Positions 1 to 10,469 of a DNA stretch of 64,000 nucleotides are shown in pieces. A program made the position numbers and the translations under genes. The first letter of the stretch is position 1, and each line of letters begins with the position of its first letter. The notes under the pieces were generated by a model. It had not been told where the DNA came from. It saw nothing but the letters and a program-made list of their open reading frames with translations, and searched no databases. The stretch is taken from positions 1 to 64,000 of the forward strand of contig ARYC01017123.1 in NCBI GenBank assembly GCA_000711775.1, in the 5' to 3' direction. The DNA is from Oxytricha trifallax. Lineage: Eukaryota; Ciliophora; Spirotrichea; Sporadotrichida; Oxytrichidae.

Positions 1-973
1 CTTTTAATGAAGTCTACTGTATCGATAGGTAGGTCATGCATCAAATATTATAGCAGCAGTTTCTTGTAATGACCTTTTAATATACCCCAGTAAAATTTAA
101 TTCCTAAAATAAAAAAATGGACTGTAAGGTGCGTTGAACACTGGAGTTATTCTAAGTTGTTCATAACTCTTCCTTGTTTCTTTTGTCTAATAAACAGAAT
201 AATAATCAAAGAATAATATGATCTCTTATTCAGGGTACTTTCCCCAGCTGCTCTAAGATCTTAATATACTGCTCTGTCTTAATAGAACGAGGATGAATAA
301 GATAAGTTTCTAAACCAGCATCCTCGCTAATACCTCCAAGAATTGCCATTAATTATACCTTAACTTTCTAGTCATATACTTCTTTATTATTATGTCTCTT
401 ATACCAAGACTTTTAGATGAAAGTGTTGAAGGTAAACACAGCCTCATCAGCATTTATAAACTTAATATTATTCAATTGAGCTCTCTGCATTTAATTATAA
501 ATATAATTTAGGTTATTGTGTTATAAAATAGCAGAGTGAAATCAATCACTGTCTCGATACGATTCATACCTTTGTAAGAGATACCAATTTGTTTGTAAAT
601 TATAGGAACAGATTATGCAGAGATTTTCAACTAAGGGAACTGGATGTGAAAATAGTCGCTCGTGGTCGAAAAAGAAGGGATCCCAATACTTCAAGGTTTT
701 CTCATTGATAAGATAGTCAATATGCTTCTATAGAAACTTTGACTTCCTCTTAGGCTAAGAATTCAGCTATTATTGCTTTAATTATACAGCTTTCAAGCAG
801 TGAGAGCGAACAGTTGATGGACTATGCTTTATGAGTAGAGCAATAGACTTATAGTTCAGTACTGGTTTGACTTATTCACTGTATATATCACATTCATAAC
901 GCAGTTTAAACACTAAATATATATAATCTTCATCGTAAATAGACCCCAAAAGCTTGTAATTTTATTCTCGCAT
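1..973 (-). CDS. TBE 42-kDa DDE transposase, C-terminus outside window
   Basis: The start is the ATG whose complement is at 971-973, just inside the inverted repeat. The frame uses TAA/TAG as Gln. Its N-terminus is collinear with the copies at 4,389-5,454 and 8,424-9,486. The second catalytic Asp (in FFDYYSVYQ-like sequence) and the Glu region near the left edge are recognisable from copy B. TBE transposases belong to the IS630/Tc1/mariner DDE superfamily and are implicated in genome rearrangement in Oxytricha. At least one frameshift is shared with copy B, between the two C-terminal catalytic residues. About 30 C-terminal residues are cut off by the window edge. Confidence 0.8.
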
Positions 974-977
974 TTAA

Positions 978-1046
978 TTAATAACCCTAACAAATTCCCT
1001 ACAAATCAAAGCACTTATAAAGCTCATTAAGGGGATTTGGGTTTTA
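978..1046. repeat. TBE terminal inverted repeat (copy A)
   Basis: The block containing ACAAATCAAAGCACTTATAA is shared with the other five TBE ends in the window. The outer end reads AAGGGGATTTGGGTTTTA, a decayed form of the G4T4G4T4 telomeric run seen intact at 12,421-12,438. Confidence 0.85.
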
Positions 1047-1054
1047 ATTATTGA

Positions 1055-2032
1055 GAATCCCTTGAGACAAATTGGTCCCCAGAGAAGAAGAAGAAAAAGA
1101 TTAGCTTAATTAATAATTAAGCTGTGTCTATAGATGAACTATTAGCTTTTCAGCAGATGAGAGACCTGTCAGAGCAAAAACTCATCAAAAAACAATTTTT
1201 TAGGGCTGAAACTAGACAGATGAACATATTGAAAAATAAACCAAAAAGCAAAGAAAGTGTTATAGAGCGCATCAGAAAAAGAGTTCACTCAAAAATCATG
1301 AATGGAGACATCAGCGGCATGAACTTTTTGGTTGAGAAACAAAAGCTAAGAATTCAGATTCAGGTTTTGGAAAATGAGATTGTTAAGGAAACAAAGAAAT
1401 CAGCCAAAGCTTAAATGTATGCTTTGAAAATACAACTCATGGGTACCAATGAAATACTGAAAAAGTTTGAGATACTTGAAAAGCAGCAAAAGGAAAAATT
1501 GATGAGAGTAATGGATGAAAATCTGACTGGAATGATTGAAGATATAAATATTAAGATGAATCAGAACAAGTGGAGATTGAGCTTACTGAAGGTATGAAAG
1601 CAATGAGAGATCAAGTTCTCTACCTCAAAAGACTAGATTAGGAAAAAGAAGAATTTCATAAGAACCTATCCATGATGAGCCATGCCAAGAAAATCAAAAA
1701 CCATACAGCTTTAAAAGAGAACTACTTTGAAAATCATAGCAATTTCCCAATTGAAGAGAAGTTGAAAACTGAAGGATTTGGAGAACTTTTGGACATGCCT
1801 GTCTTGCAAATTTACTAGGGATAGATTGATTTGTGTTTTAACACTTTTGGATTTGGATTTTATAGTGAAAATTGGAAAAATGCTGAAAAAATAGACACCT
1901 CAGACTAATTTCAGCCAGATTAGATTAAACTTGAAGAACCTATTCCAATGAAATAATAATAATAATAATAATAATAATAGAGTAACGGAGTGAATCTGAG
2001 AATCATAACTCTCAATGAGTATATAAAGTGAT
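1055..2032 (+). CDS. Coiled-coil, poly-Gln protein fragment (unit copy 1)
   Basis: I do not recognise this gene. The frame is open from about 1,055 with no ATG near the 5' end, so the N-terminus appears to be missing where the TBE abuts it. It encodes a Lys/Glu/Gln-rich, probably coiled-coil protein of about 320 residues. A frameshift lies near 1,567-1,572: the first frame runs into TGA at 1,596, while the second reads on through MKAMRDQVLYLKR. Near the C-terminus there are eight TAA codons and one TAG in a row (nine Gln), and it stops at TGA 2,030-2,032. It lies between two TBE ends that face away from each other, so it is host flank and not one of the known TBE genes. The frameshift is identical in the second copy. 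Confidence 0.6.
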
Positions 2033-2187
2033 AGATATTTGTGATATCAAGTAAGAATATTAATTGTATTATTAAATTTATTGAATTAATCTCTTATCTT
2101 TCAATGAGTAAAAATCGATGTATTTTTAAAGAAATTAGGGAATTTCTAGGAATTTATAATAAAAAACGATTTTCATCTGAGTCTAAT

Positions 2188-2262
2188 CAAAACCCCAAGA
2201 CTCTTTAATGAGGTTTATAAGTGCTTTGATTTGCAAAGAATTCCTTTTGGATTAAGATTTTT
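2188..2262. repeat. TBE terminal inverted repeat (copy B, left)
   Basis: It begins CAAAACCCCAAGACTCTTTA and contains the TTATAAGTGCTTTGATTTG core common to all TBE ends here. The outermost telomeric run has decayed after the first C4. Confidence 0.85.
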
Positions 2263-2385
2263 AATAGTTTTAAATGTGAAATATAGAGTAATCTATTTAA
2301 TTTATACACTCATAATGCACTTTTGGATCATGAGATAGAGCTCTGAAGTTTATTTACTCAGCCACTATTCTTTTTATTCACTTGA

Positions 2386-3666
2386 TCAGTCTGATCGAGG
2401 ATTTGGTTTGATTATTACATACTCTGCCATCTATTTCATTGACTGAGATACTCTTGTTATATCAATAAATTGCTTAATTCTTTGCTTCGCTACATTTTTA
2501 CACCTGGTTGAGTAGTAATCGCTGCGAGGCATATCGCACTCTATTAATATAGCTGCCATTGCACACAAATCTCGTTGAAAGTCTCCATCTCTCCAATCTT
2601 CTCTCTCTGGATAATAGCCTGGAGTTCCCATAACAGTTCCTAGTCTTTATACTTCTACCCTTAATGCTCTCTATTGAGTCAATAATAGTCACTCTTACAG
2701 GTGAAAAATCTATCATAATATTCTCAGGTTTCAAATCTCTATGAACAAAGCCTAACTTATGTAGCTCTTTTATACCTTGTAAGGTTTTAGTTGCTATAGA
2801 AGCAAGCTACTTATGATTCCTTTGATCAGTAATAAAATCTCTGAGGGTCATTTCATAGAGTCGGAGTCTGAAAGCAACATGATCCTTGGCAAGGAGAACA
2901 GCATCTAGCTTGATTAAGTAACTACACTTTTAAACCTTTGCTTGTGTGAGTATCTGTTACTCATTTTTAAACTTCATTTAATATTTATCACCAATTAGGA
3001 GATAGTTGAAGGGATACACCTTATAGACGTATTGATTATCATTCATAACTTCCTATCAATGGAATCTTCTTATATAAGGTAGCTTTAAGGTGAAGTGTCT
3101 AGGTCTATTTAGGCAAGAACAGGAATTTGTTAATATTGAATTTAATCATAATCTTTGTGATTTCAGATGCTAGTAGGTTGCGTGATTTCCTCACATATTC
3201 TTATTCACTAGCTTGTTCAAGCTCTACTACTTTCGAAAATTCTCTTCCTCTTGCTTTTCTTTTGTTTAGAAGCTTCAATTCATCTTCATGATTTTAAATC
3301 TCTTATTCTATCTTATGAGCTTTTAAAAGATGTTTCCTTAAATCTCTTGTATGAGCATATTGCTTATGCAACTCGAAGCAATCATCTTTCCGTCCCGATT
3401 TATCTTGCTTCAAGTATTCAGCTTACTTTGGCTTCTCTATGCTCTTTCATATGCCTATACCAACTAGATTTATGAGCGAAGTCTCTCTCACACTTCTCAC
3501 AAAAGTATACTTCTACTTCTTCAGTTTGTATAGGAATTTCATTAATACCTTTCTCCTCCTCTCTGTCTCCCACACACTTGTTTGCCATTTATTTTCTATT
3601 ATTAATTTCTATTTTAATAACAGAGACTTCAAATGATAGCTCTGGTAGTTCTTTATGAGAGTTCAT
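2386..3666 (-). CDS. TBE 57-kDa zinc-finger/protein-kinase protein
   Basis: The gene reads leftward from an ATG at 3,666 to TGA at 2,386-2,388. Near the N-terminus is a C2H2-type finger start (FCEKCERDF); the kinase domain follows. The catalytic loop is HRDLKPEN, the metal-binding position reads IIDSIE in place of DFG, and a GTPGYYPE segment marks the activation loop. Several frameshifts break the gene: the kinase core and the GTPGYYPE part lie in different frames. Loss of the DFG Phe-Gly pair suggests weakened activity even before decay. It is transcribed away from the element end and toward it lies the inverted repeat. Confidence 0.75.
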
Positions 3667-3839
3667 CTCACAGTTATCCTACTTTTTATTGCTGTCAAAG
3701 AGAAGTCTCATTTAGTTTGATGAAGTGCTGCCGTTTTTCTTTAGATTTTTGTGGTCATATTAAATTTGAATTGGACTTTAGAAGCTTCCAAGATAGACAA
3801 GATCCCGAAAAATATTAAGACATACTAGTACAATACAAT

Positions 3840-3985
3840 GGTTTCAGATGCTTATGACCAAAACAGAGAACTGAATGAGACAAGAATAATTTATTAAAAG
3901 AGCTATACCCTTATATATTAACATATATACAAGATTGGGGGTCCCCAGAGACTTCAATAAGATCATATTATTATTAAATTTGAAT
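3840..3985 (+). mobile_element. LINE-like 3' tail inserted in TBE copy B
   Basis: The stretch contains AAAAGAGCTATACCCTTATA, then GGGGGTCCCCAGAGAC, then a (ATT)n tail. The same arrangement is found at 12,520-12,615 (plus) and, inverted, at 50,575-50,660. Shared 3' sequence ending in a short microsatellite is typical of 5'-truncated non-LTR retrotransposons. It starts where the second unit (at 8,320) diverges from the first. Confidence 0.55.
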
Positions 3986-3989
3986 TTAA

Positions 3990-4379
3990 AATTATAAAAC
4001 TGCCTCTATAACTAAGAGCTTATATGAGAGCTTTGCCAAGCCTACAAGTTTCAAGGGAAGTTTTTAGAGTATAAGAGAAGAAATATGAGTATTAAGAGAC
4101 GATCCAGCTCTAAATATGGGTGAGAAAGTAACCATTTTAACTATCAATAATAAGTTGATTATAGCACGTACCGATTTAGGAGGTGCACCTAATTAAGTAC
4201 GTACTGCTTTAGGAGGTATTTTGTCATTTTATGATTAAAATTAGGGTGCTCCTAATTAAGTACTAGCTTTAATTAAAGCTCCTAATTAAGTACTAGCATT
4301 TTAGGAGCTGCTCCTAATTAAGCAACAGGAAGAATAAAAGAAAGAGAAGCCAGCTCCCTCTAAAAAATTTTAAATGTGA
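3990..4379 (+). pseudogene. TBE 22-kDa protein remnant, C-terminal part
   Basis: The C-terminal end (KQQEEQKKEKPAPSKKFQM then TGA at 4,377-4,379) matches the end of the 22-kDa gene of the intact TBE (PQEEEKKENPNP...NM then TGA). As in that element, it converges on the transposase, with the two stop codons only about 9 bp apart. The N-terminal half is not recognisable and is probably lost to the LINE-tail insertion. The middle holds a repeated APNQV peptide. Confidence 0.55.
4160..4330 (+). repeat. Short repeats encoding APNQV
   Basis: CTAATTAAGTAC-type units recur four to five times, in part palindromic with TTTAGGAG. Read in the 22-kDa frame the units encode APNQV(L/R)(A/T), with TAA as Gln. 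This looks like internal expansion of a coding repeat. Confidence 0.6.
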
Positions 4380-4388
4380 CTTATATAT

Positions 4389-5454
4389 TCATTAACTTAA
4401 CTACAAAACTTATTTATATACATTCAATCTCCCTTCTTTAGCACACTTTTAAGCCAATTAATTATCTACTCTCTTCGCTGAGCTTTTAATGAAGTCTACT
4501 GTATCGATAGGTAGGTCATGCATCAAGTGGTATAGCAGCAGTTTCTTGTAATGACCTTTTAATATACCCCAGTAGAACTCAATTCTAAAATAAAACTATG
4601 GACTGTAAGGTGCGTTGAACACTGGAGTTATTCTAAGTTGTTCATAACTCTTCCTTGTTTCTTTTGTCTAATAAACAGAATAATAATCAAAGAATAATAT
4701 GATCTCTTATTCAGGGTACTTTCCCCAGCTGCTCTAAGATCTTAATATACTGCTCTGTCTTAATAGAGCGAGGATGAATAACATAAGTTTCTAAACCAGC
4801 ATCCTCGCTAATACCTCCAAGAATTGCCATTGTTTATACCTTAACCTTCTAGTCATATACTTCTATATTACTATGCCTCTTATACCAAGACTTCTAGATG
4901 AAAGTGTTGAAGGTAAACACAGCCTCGTCAGCATGTATAAACTTAATATTATTCTATTAGGCTCTCTGCATTTAATTATAAATATAATTTAGGTTATTGT
5001 TGTAAAATAGCAGAGTGAAATCAATCACTGTCTCGATACGATTCATACCTTTGTAAGAGATACCAATTTGTTTGTAAATTATAGGAACAGATTATGCAGA
5101 GATTTTCAACTAAGGGAACTGGATGTGAAACATAGTAGCTCGTTAGTCGAGAGAGAAGTGAGCCCAATACTTCAAAGTTTTTTCATTAATAAGATAGTCA
5201 ATATGCTTCTATAGAAATTTTGACTTCCTCTTAGGCTAAGAATTCAGCTATTATTGCTTTAATTACACAGCTTTCAAGCAGTGAGAGCGAACAGTTGATG
5301 GACTACGCTTTAAGAGCAGTGCAATAGACTTATAATTCAGTACTGGTTTGATTTATTCACTATAAATATCACATCCATAACGCAGTTTAAACACTAAATC
5401 TATATACTCTTCATCATAAATAGACCCCAAAAGCTTGTAATTTTAGTCTCGCAT
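4389..5454 (-). CDS. TBE 42-kDa DDE transposase (copy B)
   Basis: The ATG is at 5,454 and the TGA at 4,389-4,391, about 355 codons, matching the usual 42 kDa. Recognisable parts are the HTH-like N-terminus, the first Asp in HADEAVF, a conserved KSWYK with a TGG Trp codon, the second Asp in FFDYYSVY and the Glu in FRIEFYW, giving the D-D-E triad of IS630/Tc1/mariner enzymes. One frameshift lies between IKILEQL and GKYPEQEII, so no intact product is expected. It starts right inside the right inverted repeat and converges on the 22-kDa gene. Confidence 0.85.
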
Positions 5455-5462
5455 TTAATTAA

Positions 5463-5534
5463 TAACCCCAACCCCTAACAAATTCCCTACAAATCAAAGC
5501 ACTTATAAAGCTCATTAAGGGGATTTGGGTTTTA
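5463..5534. repeat. TBE terminal inverted repeat (copy B, right)
   Basis: Same core as the other TBE ends. The outer end reads AAGGGGATTTGGGTTTTA, flanked by ATT (5,535-5,537). Confidence 0.85.
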
Positions 5535-5542
5535 ATTATTGA

Positions 5543-6520
5543 GAATCCCTTGAGACAAATTGGTCCCCAGAGAAGAAGAAGAAAAAGATTAGCTTAATTA
5601 ATAATTAAGCTGTGTCTATAGATGAACTATTAGCTTTTCAGCAGATGAGAGACCTGTCAGAGCAAAAACTCATCAAAAAACAATTTTTTAGGGCTGAAAC
5701 TAGACAGATGAACATATTGAAAAATAAACCAAAAAGCAAAGAAAGTGTTATAGAGCGCATCAGAAAAAGAGTTCACTCAAAAATCATGAATGGAGACATC
5801 AGCGGCATGAACTTTTTGGTTGAGAAACAAAAGCTAAGAATTCAGATTCAGGTTTTGGAAAATGAGATTGTTAAGGAAACAAAGAAATCAGCCAAAGCTT
5901 AAATGTATGCTTTGAAAATACAACTCATGGGTACCAATGAAATACTGAAAAAGTTTGAGATACTTGAAAAGCAGCAAAAGGAAAAATTGATGAGAGTAAT
6001 GGATGAAAATCTGACTGGAATGATTGAAGATATAAATATTAAGATGAATCAGAACAAGTGGAGATTGAGCTTACTGAAGGTATGAAAGCAATGAGAGATC
6101 AAGTTCTCTACCTCAAAAGACTAGATTAGGAAAAAGAAGAATTTCATAAGAACCTATCCATGATGAGCCATGCCAAGAAAATCAAAAACCATACAGCTTT
6201 AAAAGAGAACTACTTTGAAAATCATAGCAATTTCCCAATTGAAGAGAAGTTGAAAACTGAAGGATTTGGAGAACTTTTGGACATGCCTGTCTTGCAAATT
6301 TACTAGGGATAGATTGATTTGTGTTTTAACACTTTTGGATTTGGATTTTATAGTGAAAATTGGAAAAATGCTGAAAAAATAGACACCTCAGACTAATTTC
6401 AGCCAGATTAGATTAAACTTGAAGAACCTATTCCAATGAAATAATAATAATAATAATAATAATAATAGAGTAACGGAGTGAATCTGAGAATCATAACTCT
6501 CAATGAGTATATAAAGTGAT
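5543..6520 (+). CDS. Coiled-coil, poly-Gln protein fragment (unit copy 2)
   Basis: Second copy of the fragment at 1,055-2,032. Every codon I compared is the same, including the frameshift near 6,056 and the nine-Gln tract of eight TAA codons plus one TAG. Identity continues to about 6,540 and then gives way to indels just after the TGA. The flanking TBE sequence of the same duplication has clearly diverged. It lies between the right end of one TBE (5,534) and the left end of the next (6,674). Confidence 0.6.
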
Positions 6521-6673
6521 AGATATTTGTGATATCAAGTAAGAATATTAATTTGTATTATTAAATTTATTGAATTATCTCTATCTTCAATTGAGTAAAA
6601 TCGATCGTATTTTAAAGAAATTAGGGAATTTCTAGGAATTTATAATAAAAAACGATTTTCATCTGAGTCTAAT

Positions 6674-8321
6674 CAAAACCCCAAGACTCTTTAATGAGGT
6701 TTATAAGTGCTTTGATTTGCAAAGAATTTGCTAGGGATTGGGGTTATTAATAGGTTTTAATGTGAAATATAGAGTAAATGCATTTAATTTATACACTCAA
6801 AATGCACTTTTGGATCATGAGATAATAGAGGTCTGAAGTTTATCTTACTCAGCCACTATTCTATTTATTCACTTGATCAGTCTGATCGAGGATTTAGCTT
6901 GATTATTACATACTCTGCCATCTATTTCATTGACTGAGATACTCTTGTTATATCAATAAATTGCTTAATTATTTGCTTCGCTGCATTTTTACACCTGGTT
7001 GAGTAGTAATCGTTGCGAGGCATATCGCACTCTATTAATATAGTTGCCTTTGCACACAAATCTCGTTGAAAGTCTCCATTTCTCCAATCTTCTCTTTTTG
7101 GATAATAGCCTGTAGCTCCCATAACAGTTCCTAGTCTTTATACTTTTACCCTTAATGCTCTCTATTGAGTCAATAATTGTCACTCTTACAGGTGAAAAAT
7201 CTATCATAATATTCTCAGGTTTCAAATCTCTATGAACAAAGCCTAACCTATGTAGCTCTTTTATACCTTGTAAGGTTTAAGTTGCTATAAAAGCAAGCTA
7301 CTTATGATTCCTTTGATCAGTAATAAAATCTCTGAGGGTCATTTCATAGAGTCGGAGTCTGAAAGCAACATGATCCTTGGCAAGGAGAACAGCATCTAGC
7401 TTGATTAAGTAACTACACTTTTAAACCTTTGCTTGTGTGAGTATCTGTTACTCATTTTTAAACTTCATTTAATATTTATCACCAATTAGGAGATAGTTGA
7501 AGGGATACACCTTATAGACGTATTGATTATCATTCATAACTTCCTATCAATGGAATCTTCTTATATAAGGTAGCTTTAAGGTGAAGTGTCTAGGTCTATT
7601 TAGGCAAGAACAGGAATTTGTTAATATTGAATTTAATCATAATCTTTGTGATTTCAGATGCTAGTAGGTTGCGTGATTTCCTCACAATTCTGATTCACTA
7701 GCTTGTTCAAGCTCTACAAGTTTCGAAGATTCTCTTGCTTTTATTTTGTTAAGTAGCTTCAATTCATCTTCATGCTTTTCAATCTCTAAATCTTCTTGTG
7801 AGCTTTTAAAAGATGCTTCCTTAAATATCTAGTATGAGTATACTGCTAATGGCACTCGAAGCAATCATACTTTCCGTCGATTTTATCGTGCTTCAAGTAT
7901 TCAGCTTACTTGGCTTCTCTATGCTCCTTCATATTTCTGTACCAGCTTGATTTATGAGCAAAATCTCTCTCACACTTCTCACAAAAGTATACTTCTACTT
8001 CTTCAGTTTGTATAGGAATTTCATTAATACCCTTCTCCTCCTCTCTGTCTCCCACACACTTGTTTGCCATTTATTTTCTATTATTAATTTCTTCTTTAAT
8101 AACAGAGACTTCAAGTGATAGCTCTGGTAGTTCCTTATGAGTGTTCATCTCACAGTTATCCTACTTTTTATTGCTGTCAAAGAGAAGTCTCATTTAGTTT
8201 GATGAAGTGCTGCCGTTTTTCTTTAGATTTTTGTGGTCATATTAAATTTGAATTGGACTTTAGAAGCTTCCAAGATAGACAAGATCCCGAAAAATATTAA
8301 GACATACTAGTACAATACAAT
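6674..8321 (-). mobile_element. TBE remnant (third copy), 57-kDa end only
   Basis: It starts with the same inverted repeat as 2,188 and carries a 57-kDa gene on the minus strand. It is cut at 8,321 by the insertion of the intact TBE. The expected 22-kDa and transposase parts are not seen beyond 12,438, so this copy is truncated. Confidence 0.8.
6877..8148 (-). pseudogene. TBE 57-kDa zinc-finger/kinase protein (third copy)
   Basis: Near-duplicate of 2,386-3,666. It shows the same HRDLKPEN loop, the IIDSIE variant of DFG, and a GTPGYYPE-equivalent now reading GATGYYPK. Multiple frameshifts are present. The two copies differ at scattered positions, unlike the neighbouring poly-Gln gene. Confidence 0.75.
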
Positions 8322-8406
8322 CAAAACCCCAAAACCCCTTAGTGAGGTTTATAAGTGCTTTGATTTGTAGGGTATAGTTGGGGTCTTATTGGGGTTAGTA
8401 GAGAAA
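8322..8406. repeat. TBE inverted repeat, left, intact telomeric end
   Basis: 85 bp, identical by eye to the reverse complement of 12,354-12,438. The first 17 nt are C4A4 telomere-type sequence. Confidence 0.92.
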
Positions 8407-8423
8407 TTAGGTCATATTGCAAA

Positions 8424-9486
8424 ATGAGAAATAGAAATTAGCGAAAAGGGTCTATTTATGATGAGTAATATTTAGATTTACTGCTTAAGCTTAGGTATGG
8501 TACAAGTATTAATATAGACTAAGTCAAAACAGTTATGAATTATGCTGCTATAGCAAAGCTCCTGCGCAAAAGTGCATCAACAGTTAGGTAACATTGCTTG
8601 TTGGCTGTTTAGCATTATAATTCAGGCACTGAAAGCATCCTGCAAGAAAATAAAAGTTCTCACAGCACCATATTGACTACCTCTGCGACTCGAAGACTTT
8701 AAAGTATTGGGCACACTTTCCACTAGACTACCGAGCTGTGATGTTTCATCGCAAGTTTCCTGACATGCGTATCTCTCCTTAAACTATAGCAAACATTTAT
8801 AGAAGAACTGGTATTACTTTCAAGACTGTCAACAGAGTGAAGAGAGTGATTGATTTTACAGTGCCATTTTATAGTAATAATTTAAACTATATATATGATT
8901 AAATGCAGAGAGCTATTACTAATAACATCAAGTTCATACACGCTGATGAAGCAGTGTTTACATTCAACACCTTTATCAATAAGTCTTGATATAAGAAGTA
9001 TGATAATATAGAAGTCTATGATTCAAAAGTGAAGGTAGTCATCCATGCAATTTTAGCTGGTATAAGTGAAGATTCAGGCTTAGAGAGTTATGTTATTCAC
9101 CCTCGCTCTATTAAGCGAGAGTAGTATATAGAGTTCCTACATAAGCTCAGAGAGAAATATAATAACCAAGAGATCATCCTGTTTGTTGATAAAAACCTCT
9201 CAGTTCATAAGACTAAGGAGTCTAAGAAAGCTTATGAAGAGCTAAACATAACTCCTGTATACAACGTTCCTTATAGCCCTAATTTAATGGAATTGAATTC
9301 TACTAGAGCTAAATCAAGACTCACTACAAGAAGCTGCTGCTGTATCATCTTATGCATGACTTGCCCATCGATACAGTAGACTTAATTCAAAGCAGCTGTA
9401 AGAGAGTGAGCGTAGAAAAGACAACAGTCTGTGCGAGAGAGGGAAGAATGAATGTTTATAAATAAGTATTAGATATAAATGAATGA
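8424..9486 (+). pseudogene. TBE 42-kDa DDE transposase, frameshifted
   Basis: ATG at 8,424, TGA at 9,484-9,486, about 354 codons. The triad is visible: Asp in HADEAVF (8,945), Asp in LFVDK (9,188) and Glu in IEFYQS (9,295), the last two about 35 residues apart. Three lesions stand out: a frameshift near 8,650-8,670; TGA replacing the Trp of KSWYK (shown as TGG in copies A and B); and a single-base shift just before the catalytic Glu. It begins 18 bp inside the inverted repeat and converges on the 22-kDa gene, with 6 bp between the stops. Confidence 0.85.
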
Positions 9487-9492
9487 ATAAGT

Positions 9493-10265
9493 TCACATAT
9501 TAAACTAACCCATAAAGGGGTTTGGATTCTCTTTCTTCTCCTCTTCTTATGGCTTGCTTGGGCCCATATTTCTTCTCTTTGTGCCAGCTCCTGCATCTAT
9601 GTTCATTTCTTCTGGCTTTTAAACAACTTTATAAAGTCTCTTGCTCACTTCATAAATAGTCTATGACTTTCTCTCACTGTGAACCTTCGCATGCTCTTTC
9701 ATTAGGAATATACCAGTTCCAGGTTTCCCTACAAAGTTATGAATCAAAGCTTACTCGAGAGGAATGGGTGCTTCTTAAGCTCAGCGAGCCAGGTCTCGCT
9801 TATTAGTATGCCTTCTTGCTTCTTTTAATCTTCAGGAGAAATAGAGTAGCGTTTTTTGTGAGCTTCTTCAATGATCTCTCTGAGATAACTCTCTCTTAAA
9901 GTGCCGAGAACTCCAAAGAAGAAGCTCCTTTCTGGAAGCTTGTTAGAGAGTTGTTTCTTGGTAGGAAGGAAAACTACCAACTCTTCATCTTTCATCGCAT
10001 CCTCGTAGAGATTAGTGACTGAAATCTCTGGGTAGTTTGGTATATCTATCAACTTTATTTCACTGTTTTGAAGGCTTTCTTCTCATCGCAGAGTATAGCT
10101 TTTAAGAATGAAATTTTGGTACCTTCCATCGTTGGAAGGAATAAACCCACTATAGTATTATGATTAAGTATATGTCACATGCTTACCATGCTAAGTGAGG
10201 TATCGATAGAGATCTTCCTTGCTTCTAAATCTTGAGATCATTTCTTAAGCTCCAACTCTCTTCAT
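9493..10265 (-). pseudogene. TBE 22-kDa protein
   Basis: Reads from ATG at 10,265 to TGA at 9,493-9,495. The function of TBE 22-kDa proteins is unknown. Visible sections include RSKEDLYRYLTQHGK, LCDEKKAFKTVK, NLYEDAMKDEELVVF and a Lys/Glu/Pro-rich tail. At least three frameshifts join these pieces (near 10,150, 10,060 and 9,770). The tail ends equivalently to the remnant at 4,379, which supports both the family assignment and TGA as stop. Confidence 0.7.
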
Positions 10266-10469
10266 TGCAGTACTTATAGATTCCATCCTTGGTCCTTCTC
10301 TTGTTATTGAATTTCAAATTTTAATATATAGAGTTCTGGATCCTACTGTTAAAAATCTTAGTATTAAATATGGGCATCTTATAGGAGGTCAACCTGGTAA
10401 GGATACGTGGAGAAAGCTGGCAGAAGCTGTAACAAACTTCAGAGATGGAGCTCCATTTTTATCAATTTA

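Larger units (their letters stand above)
1..1046 (-). mobile_element. TBE transposon, partial (copy A, transposase end)
   Basis: This is the transposase-bearing end of a telomere-bearing element. It carries a minus-strand DDE transposase gene and, at 978-1,046, a terminal inverted repeat ending outward in a degenerate G4T4-like run. The rest of the element lies left of the window. The flank next to the terminus reads ATT (1,047-1,049), which fits the ANT target known for TBEs. Confidence 0.85.
2188..5534 (-). mobile_element. TBE transposon (copy B), interrupted by LINE tail
   Basis: The element is bounded by inverted repeats at 2,188-2,262 and 5,463-5,534. The flanks read AAT on the left and ATT on the right. 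From left to right it contains the 57-kDa gene (minus), a disrupted 22-kDa gene (plus) and the 42-kDa transposase (minus), which is the standard TBE order. Its 3,347 bp is shorter than the 4.1 kb of the intact element at 8,322. The missing part is in the 22-kDa region, where a LINE-like 3' tail (about 3,840-3,985) is found instead. Confidence 0.85.
1..8321. repeat. Tandem duplication, period about 4.49 kb
   Basis: The sequence from position 1 recurs from 4,483, and homology runs without a break until 3,839/8,319. The offset drifts between 4,482 and 4,491 through small indels. Each unit is one TBE (about 3.35 kb) plus 1.14 kb of non-TBE flank. Most of the unit differs by a few percent, but the coiled-coil gene inside it (1,055-2,032 against 5,543-6,520) appears identical by eye. 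Homology stops at 8,320, where another TBE is inserted. The left end of the first unit lies outside the window. Confidence 0.9.

Noticed and set aside
1055..2032. The poly-Gln coiled-coil gene as the TBE 22-kDa gene
   Set aside because: It lies outside the inverted repeats, between ends facing away from each other, and the real 22-kDa gene is recognisable at 9,493-10,265 and 3,990-4,379.
3251..3818. Plus-strand ORFs inside TBE copy B (and their equivalents near 8,115)
   Set aside because: They are antisense to the 57-kDa gene.
8322..8338. C4A4 run as a chromosome end or telomere-addition site
   Set aside because: The run is only 17 nt, is mirrored exactly at 12,422-12,438, and bounds a three-gene element. 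It is a TBE terminus.
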